The notes beneath the pieces are model-generated. The model was not told where the DNA came from. It saw only the letters and a program-made list of their open reading frames with translations, and did no database searches. A stretch of DNA of 64,000 nucleotides from Zopfochytrium polystomum (Eukaryota; Chytridiomycota; Chytridiomycetes; Chytridiales; Chytridiaceae): NCBI GenBank assembly GCA_025765615.1, contig JAIVFJ010000008.1, positions 186,001-250,000 on the forward strand, in the 5' to 3' direction. The translations under genes and the position numbers were made by a program. Below, one piece after another: positions 44,630-57,400 of this stretch. How positions within the stretch are numbered: the first letter of the stretch is position 1; each line of letters opens with the position of its first letter.

Positions 44630-47600
44630 TAGTTTGTCTGTGTGGCGACGTAGCCGTTCGGGTTGGCGTCGCGGATGCTGTCAGCGAGGAGAAGAGAGAA
44701 GTGTGAGAGACGTTCGCGAAGGTCGGAGAAAATGCGTACAACTTCAAAAAGAAAAAACAAAAAAAAAAAAAACCACCACTCACATTCTCAAAAACACCTC
44801 CTCGAGCGTGGTCTGCGAGATCCCCCACGCCTTGACGAGTCCCTCCGCGTTGGCCTCGAGCCACTTTACAAACCCGGGGATGGCGGGCGTGCTGGAAATC
44901 GGGAACTGGTAAATCAGGGCTCCGGCCGCGTCGTCCTCGAGCCTCGCGCCCGGCACGCGCTCCGCGATCGCCGCCTTCATGCGGTCGCTGTGGTCGGTGA
45001 TCACCGAGATCCTGTACCCAGCGCCGTACTTGTTTTTCAAAAAGATCGAGTTCCCGATCGCGCGGAGGCGGCCATGGGCCATGATGGCGATGCTGTCGCC
45101 GAGGACGTCGGCCTCCTCCATCGAGTGGGTCGTGAGGACCATGACGCGGTCCTTTTTGAAGGTTTCGATAAAGGACCACACGTGGCGGCGGTTTACGGGG
45201 TCCATGCCCGTGGTGGGTTCGTCCATGAAGACGACCTTGGGGTCACCGATGGTCGAGATGACGAGGGAGAGGCGGCGTTTCATGCCGCCGGAGTAGGTAG
45301 AGGCGCGCACATTTTGCACGGTCCAGAGCTTGACGGCTTTCAGGCGGTCTTCGAGGAGCTCGCGCCAGTGCTCGCGGGGCACGCCTTTCAGGCCAGCGTA
45401 GAGCTCAATGTGCTCGCGCGCGGAGAGGTCGTCAAAGAGGATGTCGTGCTGCGGGCACACACCTAGGGTCGCGCGGATGGCGCCCATCTGCGTGCGGACG
45501 CTGCGGCCGTAGACCAAGGCGTCGCCGCCGGTGGCCGGGGTGAGCCCGGCGAGGATGGACATTGTGGTCGACTTTCCGGCGCCGTTCTGTCCGAGGAGTG
45601 CGAGGAGGCGGGACTTGTGGAGTGTGAGGCAAGTGTTTTTGACGGCGACTTTAGTGGAGGAAGGCTTGAAGAAGGATTTATAAGTCTTGTTGAGGTTGAC
45701 GATGCGGACCGCGGGGGGCTCGAGGCTGTCGCTGTGTGGGAGGCCGGCCTCGTTGCCGTCGGTCGCGAGAGACTCCATCCGCGCGCGCTTGCGCTCGGCG
45801 GTCACATCCGCGTCCTCGTCGGCGTCAACGGCCAGGCTGCGCTGCGCCTTGACGCGCGAGCCATTCTTGCTCGGCCTGCTCGGACCGCGAGGTGAAGCCC
45901 CAGTAGGACGGGAGGAGGAAAAAGTACACGGGCCGGCTGGTACCATACTCGTCCGGGATCACGTTGTCAAAGAAGAAGAGGAGCAGAGCGTGCAGGATGA
46001 TGTCGAAAAGCATCTTGTACCACGCGTCCACCGGCGCGGGCGGCGTCGTCACGCCGCTCGTGTAGGCCGGTAAGAGGTTTGTCGGGATTGGGTTGTACAG
46101 GTCGCTCCACGAAAAGCCGGGACCGGGGATGTACGTGTCCGTCAGGTCGTCCAGCTTTCCAGTAGTGAAAAGAGAAATGTCCAAGAACATGTGGCCAAAG
46201 TGGAAAAAGGGCAACCAGATGAAGCCTGTTTGGAGAGAGAGTGTGTCAGTGCAAAAGGCAGAGAGTTAGTGAGGGAAAGGGAATAACATTAGCCACCGTT
46301 GCCAGCTGACAGTTTCACCGACACCACCACGCGCGTCAAAAACAAAAACTCACCGTTGACACCGCCGCCGCCAATAATCTCCGGGTTCCACCAAATGTAC
46401 CCGAGGAATGACGACGAAAACACAAAGCTCTCAAACAACAAACCAATGATGAACACAAAGATGCCGAGGAGCACGGCGACGCGGGCCTGCCTGACAAAGC
46501 ACGTCAACAGGAACGCAAACATGACCATGGACTCTCCAAAGAGGAAGAACGTGATCCACGTAACGAAAAAGTTTGCCCTCTTGAAGACCTCGAAGCCAAA
46601 CGCGATGCCGAGGACGACGGTGGCGAGAGAGTTGACGACGATGAGGAGGGACATGGAGAGGTACTGGCTGGTCCAGTAGACGCTGGGCATGAGGCCCATC
46701 ATTTCCATGCCATGGCGCAGCTTGGCTTCCTTTTCGCCAACGATCTGGTTCAGGACCGTGATGAAGATGACCATGACGGCGCAGAAGAAGAAGCAGGCGC
46801 CGAGGGACTGGACGACTAAGTCGGAGACGTTGACGGCGGGGATGAGGGGCCAGTCCTTGAGCTGGTAGTCGAGGTTGGCCTGGACCTTGTTGTCGTTGAG
46901 ACCGGTGACTGTGGGAAGTGAATTTTGTATTCCGTATCAGCGCGCGTTGTATGGACATCCGAGTCCCGATACTAGTTTCCGAAAGAAACAAAAAACAAAC
47001 TCAACTGATAGCCTCATCCACGCCGCGAATGACGGACGCAAGCTGCCTTCCAAAGATATCCGACAAGTTCGCGGTGAGCGTGGCGTTGTACCAAACCTGG
47101 TACCGAACGTTCAACGCGCCGCCGGTCGAGACTGAGTCGAACGTGATAGCCCAGTTGGTGACGTTGGGGTGCTTTACGGCGTAGTTGTAGATATAGTCCT
47201 GGGAAGGGACGGGGTAGATGAGGGTGCTGTCGGCGGCAGACGGCAGGTATCCTTCGTCTGAGAGCGCGGTGGAGGCTAGGCTGAAGGTCGTGCCGGTCCG
47301 GTTGGAGTTGGCGGTCGCAAAGTTTTGCATGTAGGTGGTGGTCTCGGCGGTGTTGGGGTAGTACATCATGAAGATGCACTGGGTGCTGCCGTAGCCCTGG
47401 ATTTGTTGTTGAGTTCGATGCAGAAGAATGACAAAGAAGAAAAAACAGAGGGCATTTATACCGTGCACGGCTGGACGCCGTCGAGCGCGCCGATGGGCGG
47501 GTGGAAGTTTGACTTGCGCTGGCGCGAGTAGTCGGCCTGCTGCAGGACAAAGAGCACGAGGTGGAAGATGAGCGGGGCGAGGATAGTCTGCGCGAGCGTC

Positions 47601-47939
47601 GAGCTCAGGTAGCGGTACTAGTTGCGGTGGCGGCGGCATGTGAGAGCGTGCGAGTGGGGAATTGTTCGAATGATGACATGATTGGCCCAAACAACGAGAA
47701 TGCAGTACAGATCGAACACGCTCTCGCTCTAGCTCGCCGTTCTCTCTCAGTACCTGCAGGATGGTGTTCCTCTTGAGCATGATGAGCAGCTGATCCCAGA
47801 AGCGCAGGAAAAAGTTCTTTTCGATGACCTTGTTGGAAGACGTATCAGAGGGGCCACTGCTGGCAGCTGCTGCTCTTGCCGCGGCGGCGTCGGCAGCGGA
47901 TGTGACAAAGACGACCTCTTCCTTTGTCTTGTCGGCCAT
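44630..47939 (-). CDS. ABCA-type ABC transporter (half-size: TMD plus one NBD)
   Basis: Start at 47939 (MADKTKEEVVFVTSAAD). KNFFLRFWDQLLIMLKRN leads, across an intron near 47753-47618, to the first membrane helix (APLIFHLVLFVLQQ). A large lumenal or extracellular loop follows (QGYGSTQCIFMMYYPNTA onward), then membrane helices (AVMVIFITVLNQIVG, VVNSLATVVLGIAFGFEVF, FFLFGESMVMFAFLLTC). The ABCA hallmark DEYGTSRPVYFFLLPSYWG precedes the nucleotide-binding domain. That domain has Walker A GQNGAGKSTTMS, signature YSGGMKRR, Walker B VVFMDEPTTG and H-loop LTTHSMEEADVLGD. A last intron adds IRDANPNGYVATQTN. Family members move lipids. The join between SYWG and the NBD needs a 49-nt intron with a weak GTCCGA donor (about 45888-45840), or a frameshift exists there. 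Confidence 0.87.
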
Positions 47940-48440
47940 GGTGATTGATGGGTTGATGGCTGCTGACTCGCTGGCTGGATGGCAGGATGGCAGGATGGAT
48001 GATGATGATGATGATGATGATGGGAGGGTGGGGGGGAAGAGAGGGTGGCCGGGGGGCGAGACGACGGGCACCCCCGGTGGATGGCGACGACGGGCGGTGG
48101 CTTTGGTGGGTGGGCCCACGCTCTTTTGTTTTGTTTTGTTTTGTTTTGTTTTGTTCTTTTTTTTATTTTATATATTTGCTTTTGTTATGAGAGTCTCGCA
48201 AGTCTGTCTGCCGGTCTGACTCTCGCGGGAATATTTGTATCTTGTCTACACGAGTGGGTGTCTCATTTACAAAATGAACGCGCGCCCGCCCCTGTTCCCG
48301 TTCACTTGATTGATTGCTTGCAGAAAGCCGGTCCGCACAGAGCGAACGCAGTGAGTGGCCCAAGTCAACATTGGTGTCGTGGCGCAGAGCATCGTTGGAA
48401 CATGGTAACAAACAACGCATCGGGGGCCCATAATGTGTAA
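47940..48440. repeat. ABC gene 5' flank with (GAT)n and (TTTTG)n simple repeats
   Basis: Upstream of the transporter start. It holds an ATG/GAT trinucleotide run at about 47996-48021 and seven TTTTG units at about 48121-48157, followed by a T run. No gene supported. Confidence 0.75.
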
Positions 48441-49329
48441 TAATTCGAGGAACAATGTCGGAGTCACAGGCTGGCTGCAGCTAGCTGCTGCCGCCGCAGC
48501 GCCTGCGCAGCCCCCGCCTTTCTTCGGGGCGTCAAGGCAATGTCCGTTCGTACTCCTCTGTGGCTGGGCCACCTGAACGTCTCCTGACTCTTTGCCTCCC
48601 AGGCAATGTGTGTGACTCAGAGATGCCTCCCATACTGTGCCTCCGCCTCCCAACTTTCCAAACAAGATCAAATACATCCTTTGAGGTGAACAGTTTGGCT
48701 TACTTTGCTGGAATACAAGCAGCTTTTGACAGTTCACCAGTTTCATACTTCTTTCAATCTTCTGCCAAAATGGATGAAATTTGTGAGCTTTCGTCACTGA
48801 TTCAACCCACCCAGTTTCGCTGGTGGTGTTCTGCTCACCTCTGCAAGGATTCAACATTGTTTCCCTCAATCTCATCTGAATTGGCAATCAGAGTTCCCTC
48901 AATCATCTCAACAAAATGAGATCCACCAACATTCTCAACAGCCAAAGAGCAGGACCAAGAGGAAGATTGGCAGAGACTGCTGTTGGTGCTTGACTGCACC
49001 TTTGATGTTTGGGATTTGACAAATGTTGTGGGTTTTTTCCTTTCCCAAAATACTCGTCTCCCAATAGTCACGTGACCGCCATCCAAGTCACAGATGTCTA
49101 GTACCGCCGTTACAGTACCCACTGCATTGGGTCCCAGGGCGTCCCACAGTGTCCAAAGTGGTAAGCCCGCATCCCTAGTAGGCCCAATAACGCTCCGACC
49201 AAATTGCTTCACCTCAGTCCCAGCGCCATCGCCATACACCCACACTCTCCCTCAATTTGGAGAAAAGAAATTCCTGTCCCTGTGAACACCTGCACAAGCA
49301 GCATTCACTGTATGGAGGGTAACAATCCC
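48441..49329. other. Accessory sequence beyond the pol end of the copia relic
   Basis: Minus frames at 48267-48887 and 48835-49245 have no recognisable motif. The part at 49121-49185 matches the dispersed repeat at 13921. In element orientation it lies just 3' of a purine-rich stretch (49265-49250), so this may be a degenerate 3' LTR starting near 49250. No second LTR was found to the right. Confidence 0.35.
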
Positions 49330-50976
49330 TCATGCTTTAGAAAAGAAGAGAAACATTCCAAACCTAGAACAAAAACTCTCCTGTCGGAACCAAACTCGTT
49401 CCATTACCTCAACCAGATTTCTCTTCTTTAAGTCCTCGCCAGCTAACCCCAGCAATGAACATAGCCGCTCATGCTGTTTCTGCGGTAACGCCTTGGTTAG
49501 GATGTCCGCAACCATGTCTTCTGTCCTGCAAAATTCCAACTGGATATTCTGCTCCTTGAGCTCCTGACAGCCCCTGCAAGGGCGTTTGTCTTCGCCTAAG
49601 TCAACGACAGCGCAACTGTACTCTGCTTTTTGCTCGGCCAGTTTACCGCAGCCCCAGCCAGCAGGAATATATTACTGGAATGGCTTCAATGTTCCTCCTC
49701 CTCAGCAAAACTCACATCTGCATAACCCTGCAGCACGTTGGGCCTGACCAACTTGGCTATCTCCTCTAGAGTGGCGTATGAGAAGGTCCTTGGGAAATTC
49801 CTATCCTGACTGTAGTACAAACCAACGTCGGACATACCCCACAGATATTGCTTTCCTCATATTCACACAGAAATGCAATGTCTGGGCGAGAATAATTTGC
49901 CACATACAAAGCCTGCATGAAAGGACTCCAAAACCACTTATGCTTTTCTCCGTCTAACCTGGCCTAAGAAAGGTCTGCTAAGGTGGTTTGAAGACTTGCC
50001 ACATTTACCACCAGGGAATACGTTTCCTTAGAGTCAATCCCACGCCGTTGCACGTAACCCGTTAACAATTGCTCTCCCCTGTACCTAGCCAGAAAATTGC
50101 CTGGCTTAAGTTTATACTTGAACACCCATCCTGATGGAAGGACATTCAACCCCAGCATTCTCAGGACATGTCTGATTGCCTCCTTCTCAACCAGAGACTC
50201 ATACTCTTTATTGGTGGCTGCTTTCCAATGTAGCCCATGCGCCGGCAGTTTCCCTGCCTGACACACACTTTTCGGAGCCTGCGGCAGGTCTGTCACTTGG
50301 ATTCAGCGCGACAGATACACGCTAAACTCCTCTTTCACCAACTGAAGGTCAGCCTTAGCTACATTTCCAAACTTGCCTTTACTCATTACAAGTGAGTATG
50401 CGGCTATAACTTCGCACAAGCTGACGTTGCTATTACTAACTCCATCCCAGATTTTCCCCAAGCGGCCTTGTTCACCAACAATTTTGGCGCACACTTGGTC
50501 AGTCTGAATAACCACAAGCCCTAATTTGGCTTGGTCACTGGGGTACTTCACATCAGCGCTGTGGGTCTTAGTGCTCTCCAACACATCCCCATCTGAATTA
50601 TGATCTATCCATTCCCCCATTGGAAGGTTCATCATCCTCCCCCTCAACCGTCTCCGATTGAACCACATAATCACCAACTGTAAGTCATGAGTTAAGGAAA
50701 CACATACTTCTGATACTGAACGTCAAAAGCCTGACAAGCCATTCAGCTCTCGACGTCATAAACCTCCACGAAAGTGTTGTTCCTTTTAAGAAGCCAAATT
50801 ATTCCATAATGCCCCTTGACAACGCCCTCCAGTGCCAAGTCATCACCTGGAATTTTCCAAAGCAGGAGACAACCAAAGACACACAAATTTTCCATTTTCG
50901 CACCTCCCTTTAAACACTTCAAAGGGTGTCTTGCCTGAAACCTCATGAATTGTGCAATTACATATATACACCGCAT
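49330..50976 (-). mobile_element. Degenerate Ty1/copia-type retrotransposon fragment
   Basis: Pieces of a copia polyprotein appear in order on the minus strand with stops and frameshifts. The integrase C-terminal part is at 50976-50743 (PLKCLKGGAKMENLCVFGC, GHYGIIWLLKRNNTFVEVYD). The reverse-transcriptase N-terminal part is at 50296-49964 (WKAATNKEYESLVEK, SGWVFKYKLKPGNFLARYRG, GIDSKETYSLVVNVASLQT). The RNase H end is at 49539-49330 (EDMVADILTKALPQKQHERL). Gag, protease and the catalytic RT core are missing or unreadable, and no LTR pair is evident. It is a dead relic. Confidence 0.85.
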
Positions 50977-51193
50977 GCCTCACTGCAAAGGGATACATTT
51001 TCTCTGAACAACATCATGGATGCCATATCCTTGATTATCCCGACTGTCAATTAAAAAAAAAAAATTGCAACAAACGTACCATCAAGCAACTGAAAGATGC
51101 TTTGGGTTCCATCGCGTGTCCCCTTGGTACTTTCTTTTTTTTCAATCCTGTATTTTATTGGAGATTAGAACCTGCTCTGGGTGGAAAGTCGTC

Positions 51194-51470
51194 ACGGTCT
51201 CAGTCTTCAGAAACTGGCATTCTCCTGCAGGCGTCGGCGAGAAACTGCGCTCGCGGGCGCGTGTAGCGCGCACGCGATTGCGCTTCCTTGTGATGGCGGT
51301 TGGGTGCTCGGCTCACTAACTCTCACTGGCACTGTGCATATGATAATCGATAAGGGAGAAAAGGAAATTTTGACTTGCTTTGCATCCCAGTGTGGGCGGA
51401 AATACAATTGTCGCAGTCCCAGTCTTAAGGAAGTGGTATTCTCCCACCAGCCTCAGGCGCCTCGCGGGAC
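51194..51470. repeat. Pair of imperfect direct repeats about 220 bp apart
   Basis: 51198-51245 (TCTCAGTCTTCAGAAACTGG and following GCATTCTCCTGCAGGCGTC) resembles 51418-51468 (TCCCAGTCTTAAGGAAGTGG and following TATTCTCCCACCAGCCTCA). They may be sub-repeats of a promoter or the end of an element 5' of the broken gene at 51.5-53.0 kb. Confidence 0.45.
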
Positions 51471-51593
51471 TTAGCGAAGTCACGTGATTCAATTATTCGC
51501 ATTTCCTATTTTTCAAGTCTAAGGTTTTTGGCTTGGAAATAGGCGAGTGGTTGCTCTCTTGTGTGAAGGAAGGAAGACGAGCAGTGCGTGATC

Positions 51594-51615
51594 GCACACA
51601 CACACACACACACAC
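51594..51615. repeat. (CA)n microsatellite
   Basis: A run of about eleven CA units just upstream of the broken gene that follows. Confidence 0.85.
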
Positions 51616-51689
51616 CATCCTGTTTGGTCAGTTCAAGAAGCCTACTCTTCTGTTGCTTCCTTCTTCTCACTGTCGTCACAGAGTCAACC

Positions 51690-53037
51690 ATGGCAGGAAG
51701 GGGAAGGAACAGGAAATACCCCCCGGAACACACATCAGAAATTCAACCACACCATCACCAACAAGCAGTGATGATGAATGGCGCAGAGCACGAGAAGCAG
51801 CTGATGCAGCACTTGCCCATCCGTTCCAGAATGCAGAGGCCCAACGTGCGTCAGAAATCATCACTCGCAGGCTTAAGCCATGACAGCTCCACTGGTGATG
51901 AATTTGACAAAGCTGAAGAGGCAGTTTTACGGCGGCTAGCAGGAGCAGTACAGCACAGAACCCCGGTGTACAAGCACTAGGACAAGCACCAGAGCCAGGG
52001 CGTGGTTACAAAAAACAGCAATTGCAAGTGGAAGATGATGACGAAACTGACGACGAGGAAGTTCCTTATCTACTTCAATTGGAGAATGACGAATCTGGTC
52101 GGACCAAGAGGCTTTGCCTGAACATCGATGAAGATTCAGAAGTTAGGTTGCAGACACACACAAATTTGATGGCTCTGAGCACGAAGAGGAGTCTCCAACA
52201 CCAGCCAACCCTTCGCCTGCAAGACAACATCAGACTGGGACTACCCAACCTCGATGGGGACAAGCAAATGCATCAACTCACTTTTCCCTTTGACGACAGT
52301 TTGCACAAAGTGCAAAGACCTTGGCTTTCTTTCCTCAAACCACTGGCGGAGTAACAGCCCACTGCCGCAAAACCAAAAACACGTTCTTCTATGAATGTTA
52401 CTGTAACGCGGTGGGAAACCTCCAGAACCCTATACCCTATCCTGGGAAAGAGGAGGAGGAGGAGGAGAGCGCAGCCAAACAGAGGCGTGCAGCACTGCCG
52501 CCGTGCAGCAGTTCAGCAGCGACCTCCCTGAGCTCCCTTCCTCACAGGACCCACCGTTCTGCACGCCTCCTAGTCAGTCACCTACACCAAGCTATGAGGA
52601 ATTTTTTGTGGAGTTGCGGGACCGTAGGTCTTTGAAGACATGATTGAGAGCTCTCTGAGGAAGACTTAGACGAGGGCTGCTCAGACTTTGGTGAAAATCA
52701 AGCAGCAGCTGGAACAGAAGGGTGATACACTCAAAGACCAAATGTTCGCTATCAAGCCCAAATCAAAGAAAGCTATCATCGAATCATTCAGGAAGCAGTG
52801 GATGACTACAACCAAGCGACCTTTATGGTTCCATTGGTAAGTACTCTTGTTTCTCTAAAGGCATTCATCGCTCACCACCATACCCTTTTCAAACAAAAAT
52901 AATTTAGCTTGCTTCATTCTTTCTTTGCAGACTGTTCAATTACAAGCTGAATAATAAGAGACCAAAATCCGTTTTGGAAGTTGTGTGGAGCAGGCTCAAC
53001 GATGATGGCAAGGTCCTTGAACGCTTAGACGTATGAG
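51690..53037 (+). pseudogene. Unrecognised gene, apparently broken (possible transposon ORF)
   Basis: Coding-like segments alternate between frames. Examples are SSDDEWRRAREAADAALAH and AQRASEIITRRLKP (51760-51883), STGDEFDKAEEAVLRRLAGA (51889-51950), then an acidic piece VEDDDETDDEEVPYLLQLEN (from about 52025). RAAQTLVKIKQQLEQKGDTL is followed by KPKSKKAIIESFRKQWMT (52675-52810), and after a likely intron LFNYKLNNKRPKSVLEVVW (52931-53037). In-frame stops (for example TAG at about 52667) and frame jumps without good splice sites point to decay. I do not recognise the family. The helical, charged content and the setting next to a copia relic suggest an element-borne ORF. Confidence 0.4.
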
Positions 53038-54482
53038 ATCTTTGTATCAAATCTGGTCGTAGCGTCTAGCATTGGGGAAACTACAACTGAACTCTAAACT
53101 AGGACTCACACATCATGACTAAAACCTGACAGTATAGCAGCAGCGCTTGCCTAAGTGGAAGGAATGTGGCATCCCCTCTAAACTTTACTCAGCCACCCAT
53201 CAGGACGGGTGCTTTCTCTTCCACCATCCTATGAACATTCCACAAGCTTATTTATTATTGATGCCCTCGCGCCAGAGAGGTCGACGACGTACAATGTTAT
53301 GCCCTGAGGGTGACGAAGGTCAACCTCAAGAGGTCTGTACAATACCAGCCCTGCACAAGCGCAGAGTCCAAGCTGGTGAAGGGCAGCTCAGGCTTATGTT
53401 ACATGAGGTTCAGAGGTGAGGGGAAGGGGATTTTCAGTTGAAAACAAATCTAATTTCCTAGAAATAGCATTTCTTGAAGGTTGGGTTTGTAAAGATGGTT
53501 GGGATTAATGAGGCTGCTTCTCCCAGGGCTGCTATTTTTATGGAGAGTGGCATTAGGAAAACGAGAAAAAGAAAGAAAGAAGAAAGGAAGAAAATGTTTG
53601 AAGAAAAATGAAAGGAAGGAAGAATGACAAATTAATGCCAAGGCAACTGACAAGGAAGAAAAGATAAGATATAAGAAGCATTTCCGTGAATATGTACACA
53701 TATAAACGAGAGGGGGTTGGCCACACAGACACGTTTGTAACCAAGGAGCGAAATAGCCTCTTCATTATCACCAAGATAATGATTCTAATTGCGCTAATAA
53801 TAAGAGGCAATTCTTCGATACTAGACTAAAAATTAAGTCAACATAGTGGAAAAAATTATAAAAGTTAGAGAAGCGGCCGGAATCAATTCCTCTTTCTAAT
53901 AGGGTCCATATTTCTAATATGAAAATATGCAGTGTGTTGTACCGAATCATGGTAAAGTAAGAGTTGAAGAACCTAAACTATGACCACCAACTTATGTGAG
54001 ATACTTGAGAATCTGACCCTGGAGGGCTGGAGAAGGTTCATCAAAAACAATTTCCATTGGATATACGCAAGGTAAATTACAGGCTGTCAGGAACAGGGCA
54101 GGACAGGGCAAGGCAGACAAGGAACTGAGAGGAGTGATGATTGTAAACAATAATTCACTTGAGGGATGTTACAGGTCCCCCAGCCCCCTTTTATAGGTTG
54201 GCAAATCAGGTATGTGTTCTGTGCTTCTCAGACAGCCGATCCTCTTTCTTTTTCGTTTCCCTTTTGTTTCATTTTTTCATTTTTCTAATTTTTCTTTGAC
54301 ATGTACATTTGTCTTTGCAGGGGTCCTTGTCACTCATCTTCAATGGTAATGATGTTGGGCAAAATGTTTAAAATTTTAACAGTCAAGCTCTCATAATTCT
54401 CAAGTTGAAAATTCAGTTTTCGCGTCCAGTATTGGCACGCTGGCCGTTAAAGGTTGAAGGGTTAAACAGAAAAAAAAAAAAA
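53038..54482. other. AT-rich intergenic region 3' of LYS2
   Basis: About 1.4 kb. A 90-codon plus frame at 53147-53419 lacks motifs. 53430-54480 is AT-rich, with purine-rich AAG/GAA stretches (53560-53660). No gene, RNA gene or terminal repeat was recognised. Confidence 0.4.
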
Positions 54483-57400
54483 TCAATTTCCAGATCGCGA
54501 CACCAGTAAACCCCGGATATGCTCCCATTCGGCAAGTTTGGGCAGGTTCCCCGAGCTTTGTGGTCTCTCCAGGAACCCGGTCTCAATAAAGTAGCTTAAA
54601 AACAACGGCATCACAGCACGCATATCCGGGCAAATCACATTTGTGCCCGACACAACGTCCCGAGTCTGAGCGTCATCCAGCTCAGGTGATCTTGTGCTTG
54701 TCGGCAGATCGTCGAGGACAAAGTGAAGCAAAGGGTACAGAGCATGCTGGTCATCCGCGGGAGTGGCGGGGTTGAGAGTGAGATCCATTAAAGCAGTGCG
54801 CCACTGGATGTAGTCCGTTGGGGTCACAGCATAGCCATTCACAGGAAGGAATGAAAAGAGATCGTCGAAGCGGAAGCTGTGCGGGGAAAAAAAAAGGACA
54901 AAAAAACACACGCAAAGAGGGTTAAAACTGAAAATGAAATCCGTAACTGAACAGACTCAACTGATGCTGGTTCCAAATGTGGAAAACGGCGCATTCTCTC
55001 TTGATACCTCCACTGGCTAGTATCTCAACGGTTGCTCCAGCAACATAGTCCACAGTGCACATATTGACAATGTTCGAAATTCTCGGTACTTTCCCCAATT
55101 GAATACAACCCTTCACCATCCTCCAGAGGAAGTCGTCCGTGTTACCGACTGAGAAAGGCAGAAGAGCCATCAATTCTTAAACCATGCAGTGCATGATGAG
55201 TTCCTACCTCCTGACTTCGAGTGTCCAACTATGTATCCTGGGCGAATGATGGTGGCAGGAACTCCTCGTGATCTTGCCCTCATGACAAGCCGCTCTGCGA
55301 CCCACTTGGTCTGACCGTAACCACTCCTAAGGCCCCGTCTCGCCCCCTCAAGGTCATCAGATTCTGGCACTCCTTTCCCTGCGTCAAGGTACTTGCGGAT
55401 GTAGGATCGGGTATCGAGGACAGATGTTGAAGAAACGAAGTGCAGCGGTTTGAGGCGGCGAGTGCATGCCAGCTTCAAGGCCCAGAGGGTCCCATGGACG
55501 TTTGGAGCAGATAATTTGCTGTATGGGTACACCCAGTGGACCTATGTGGTCGCAAGAGTGAGCGGAAGGCCAACTCGAATGTACAAAACCGCGAACTTCG
55601 GTTACTTACCAAAGCTCCGTTATGAACGATTACGTCCACTGTCTCAGCAAGTTTTTCCCAGTTCTCCTCCGATAGTCCCAGCCTCTCCTTACCCAGGTCA
55701 CCACAGACGACTAAAACTCGCTCTGACCAATGTTCCTTCCAGACCAGATGCCGCTTGCCATTGTCGCGGAGTCGATTCAAACCGGCTTCGTTATCCTTTG
55801 CTCGAACCAGGCAAAGTACGCGGCAGGCAGGGAAACGATCCAGTAGCGAAGCGAGAATAAAGGCGCCAAGGAAACCCGTTGCGCCTGTAAGAAGAATGAT
55901 AGACGGGTTCGTAAACTTTGATTCGTCCAGGTTCAACCCAGGAAGAGCAGCAGAAATCGTGTTAGGATCATCGAGAACGTCTAATTCCGAGGCGTAGTTG
56001 AATTCATCGCCGCCGAGGTCTTCGGTGCTATGACTTGGCCGCAAACCACGCGGCGGCTGTTCTGAAGAAATAGAAGAACCAGTGGTCCCAGAGGGCGTGG
56101 CACCAGTGACGACGGGAAGGTCAGCGCCAGTGATGCGGCCAACTTCCGCGGCCAAGCCGCCAACGGTCGGGTCCTTGTAAAGGGAGCCCAGAGGCAACTC
56201 GACGGCGAGGGCTTTTCGTAGACTGAAGACAAGTCGAGTTGCAAGGATAGAATGGCCTCCAAGGTCGAAAAAGTTGGAATCGACGTCGATCGAAGTGGGA
56301 GGAATTCCAAGGCATTCCGACCAGACATCCCGTATGGACTGCTGAATAGGTGTAAACTTCGTGTTTGAGTTTGTTGGGGCCGTGTTCAACGCAACAGCAG
56401 TGTCAGGAAATGGTAATGCGTTCTTGTCAACCTTTCCGTTAGGTGTGAGCGGCATTCGAGTAAGTGGGGCAAAAACTAGCAACAATTGTTAGTCTGTTTC
56501 ATATAGTCCTACGGCTGGAGGGACGGTTACCTGAAGGTACAGCGTACAATGGCAGCTTCTGCTTCAAGTATTCGCGAATGTCTTTGATCAGGGCCGGCAT
56601 ATTTCCTCCCGCCGCATCAAGTGGCACGAAGTAACTAACAAGAGTTGGTTCTTCGAACTTGTCGCGCCGAACTAGGGTGACATTCTCTCGAACATCTGGG
56701 TGCTGACTGAGGTGAGTGTCAATCTCTCCGAGCTCGATTCGAAAACCGCGGATTTTGACTTGGTCGTCGGCTCGGCCGGTGCACTCCACAGATCCATCTG
56801 GTCTGTAGCGACCGAGGTCGCCGGAACGATACATCCGATCTCGAGGGCCTTGGTAGAAAGGTATCTCGGCCGCTGTTTTCATACCAGCCTCGACCGCTGG
56901 CGCGACAGCAAGATTATTCAAAATAAACTTGGAGGCGGTGACATCCTCAAGTCTGAGGTATCCCTCCGCAAGTCCGCTGCTTCGAACGTATATTTCGCCC
57001 ACCTCTCCGACGCCACAAAGAAGTCCCTTGGGGCTGATAACAATCAGCTGGACATCCTTCATGCCCTTTCCAGCAGGCATGATATCCTTTTGTTCAACTA
57101 AGAACGTCGGATTTATCGATCGAGGAGGGATGCGAAGGTAAGACACGGCACGCTGAGTTTCCGTTGTTCCATACATATTGACAATGTGGACATTGGACGC
57201 CAAAAACTGCAACCGAGAGACATCCCGCTTCGTCAAAACATCGCCAACGAAGAAAGCGTTTCTCAGAGATGGAATTGGAGTCTTAGCGTTTGCCGAAAGG
57301 AGTTGACCCATAGCAGGAGTCAAATGCGTAACGGTTACAGCGTGTTCCGCCATCCACTCGGCGAGACGACCAGGCGTTCCAATGTCTTCTGCAGTTGGGA

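Noticed and set aside
48267..48887. 206-codon minus frame beside the ABC gene
   Set aside because: Low-complexity, contains the Ala run from a GC-rich tract, and no recognisable domain; treated as repeat-derived.
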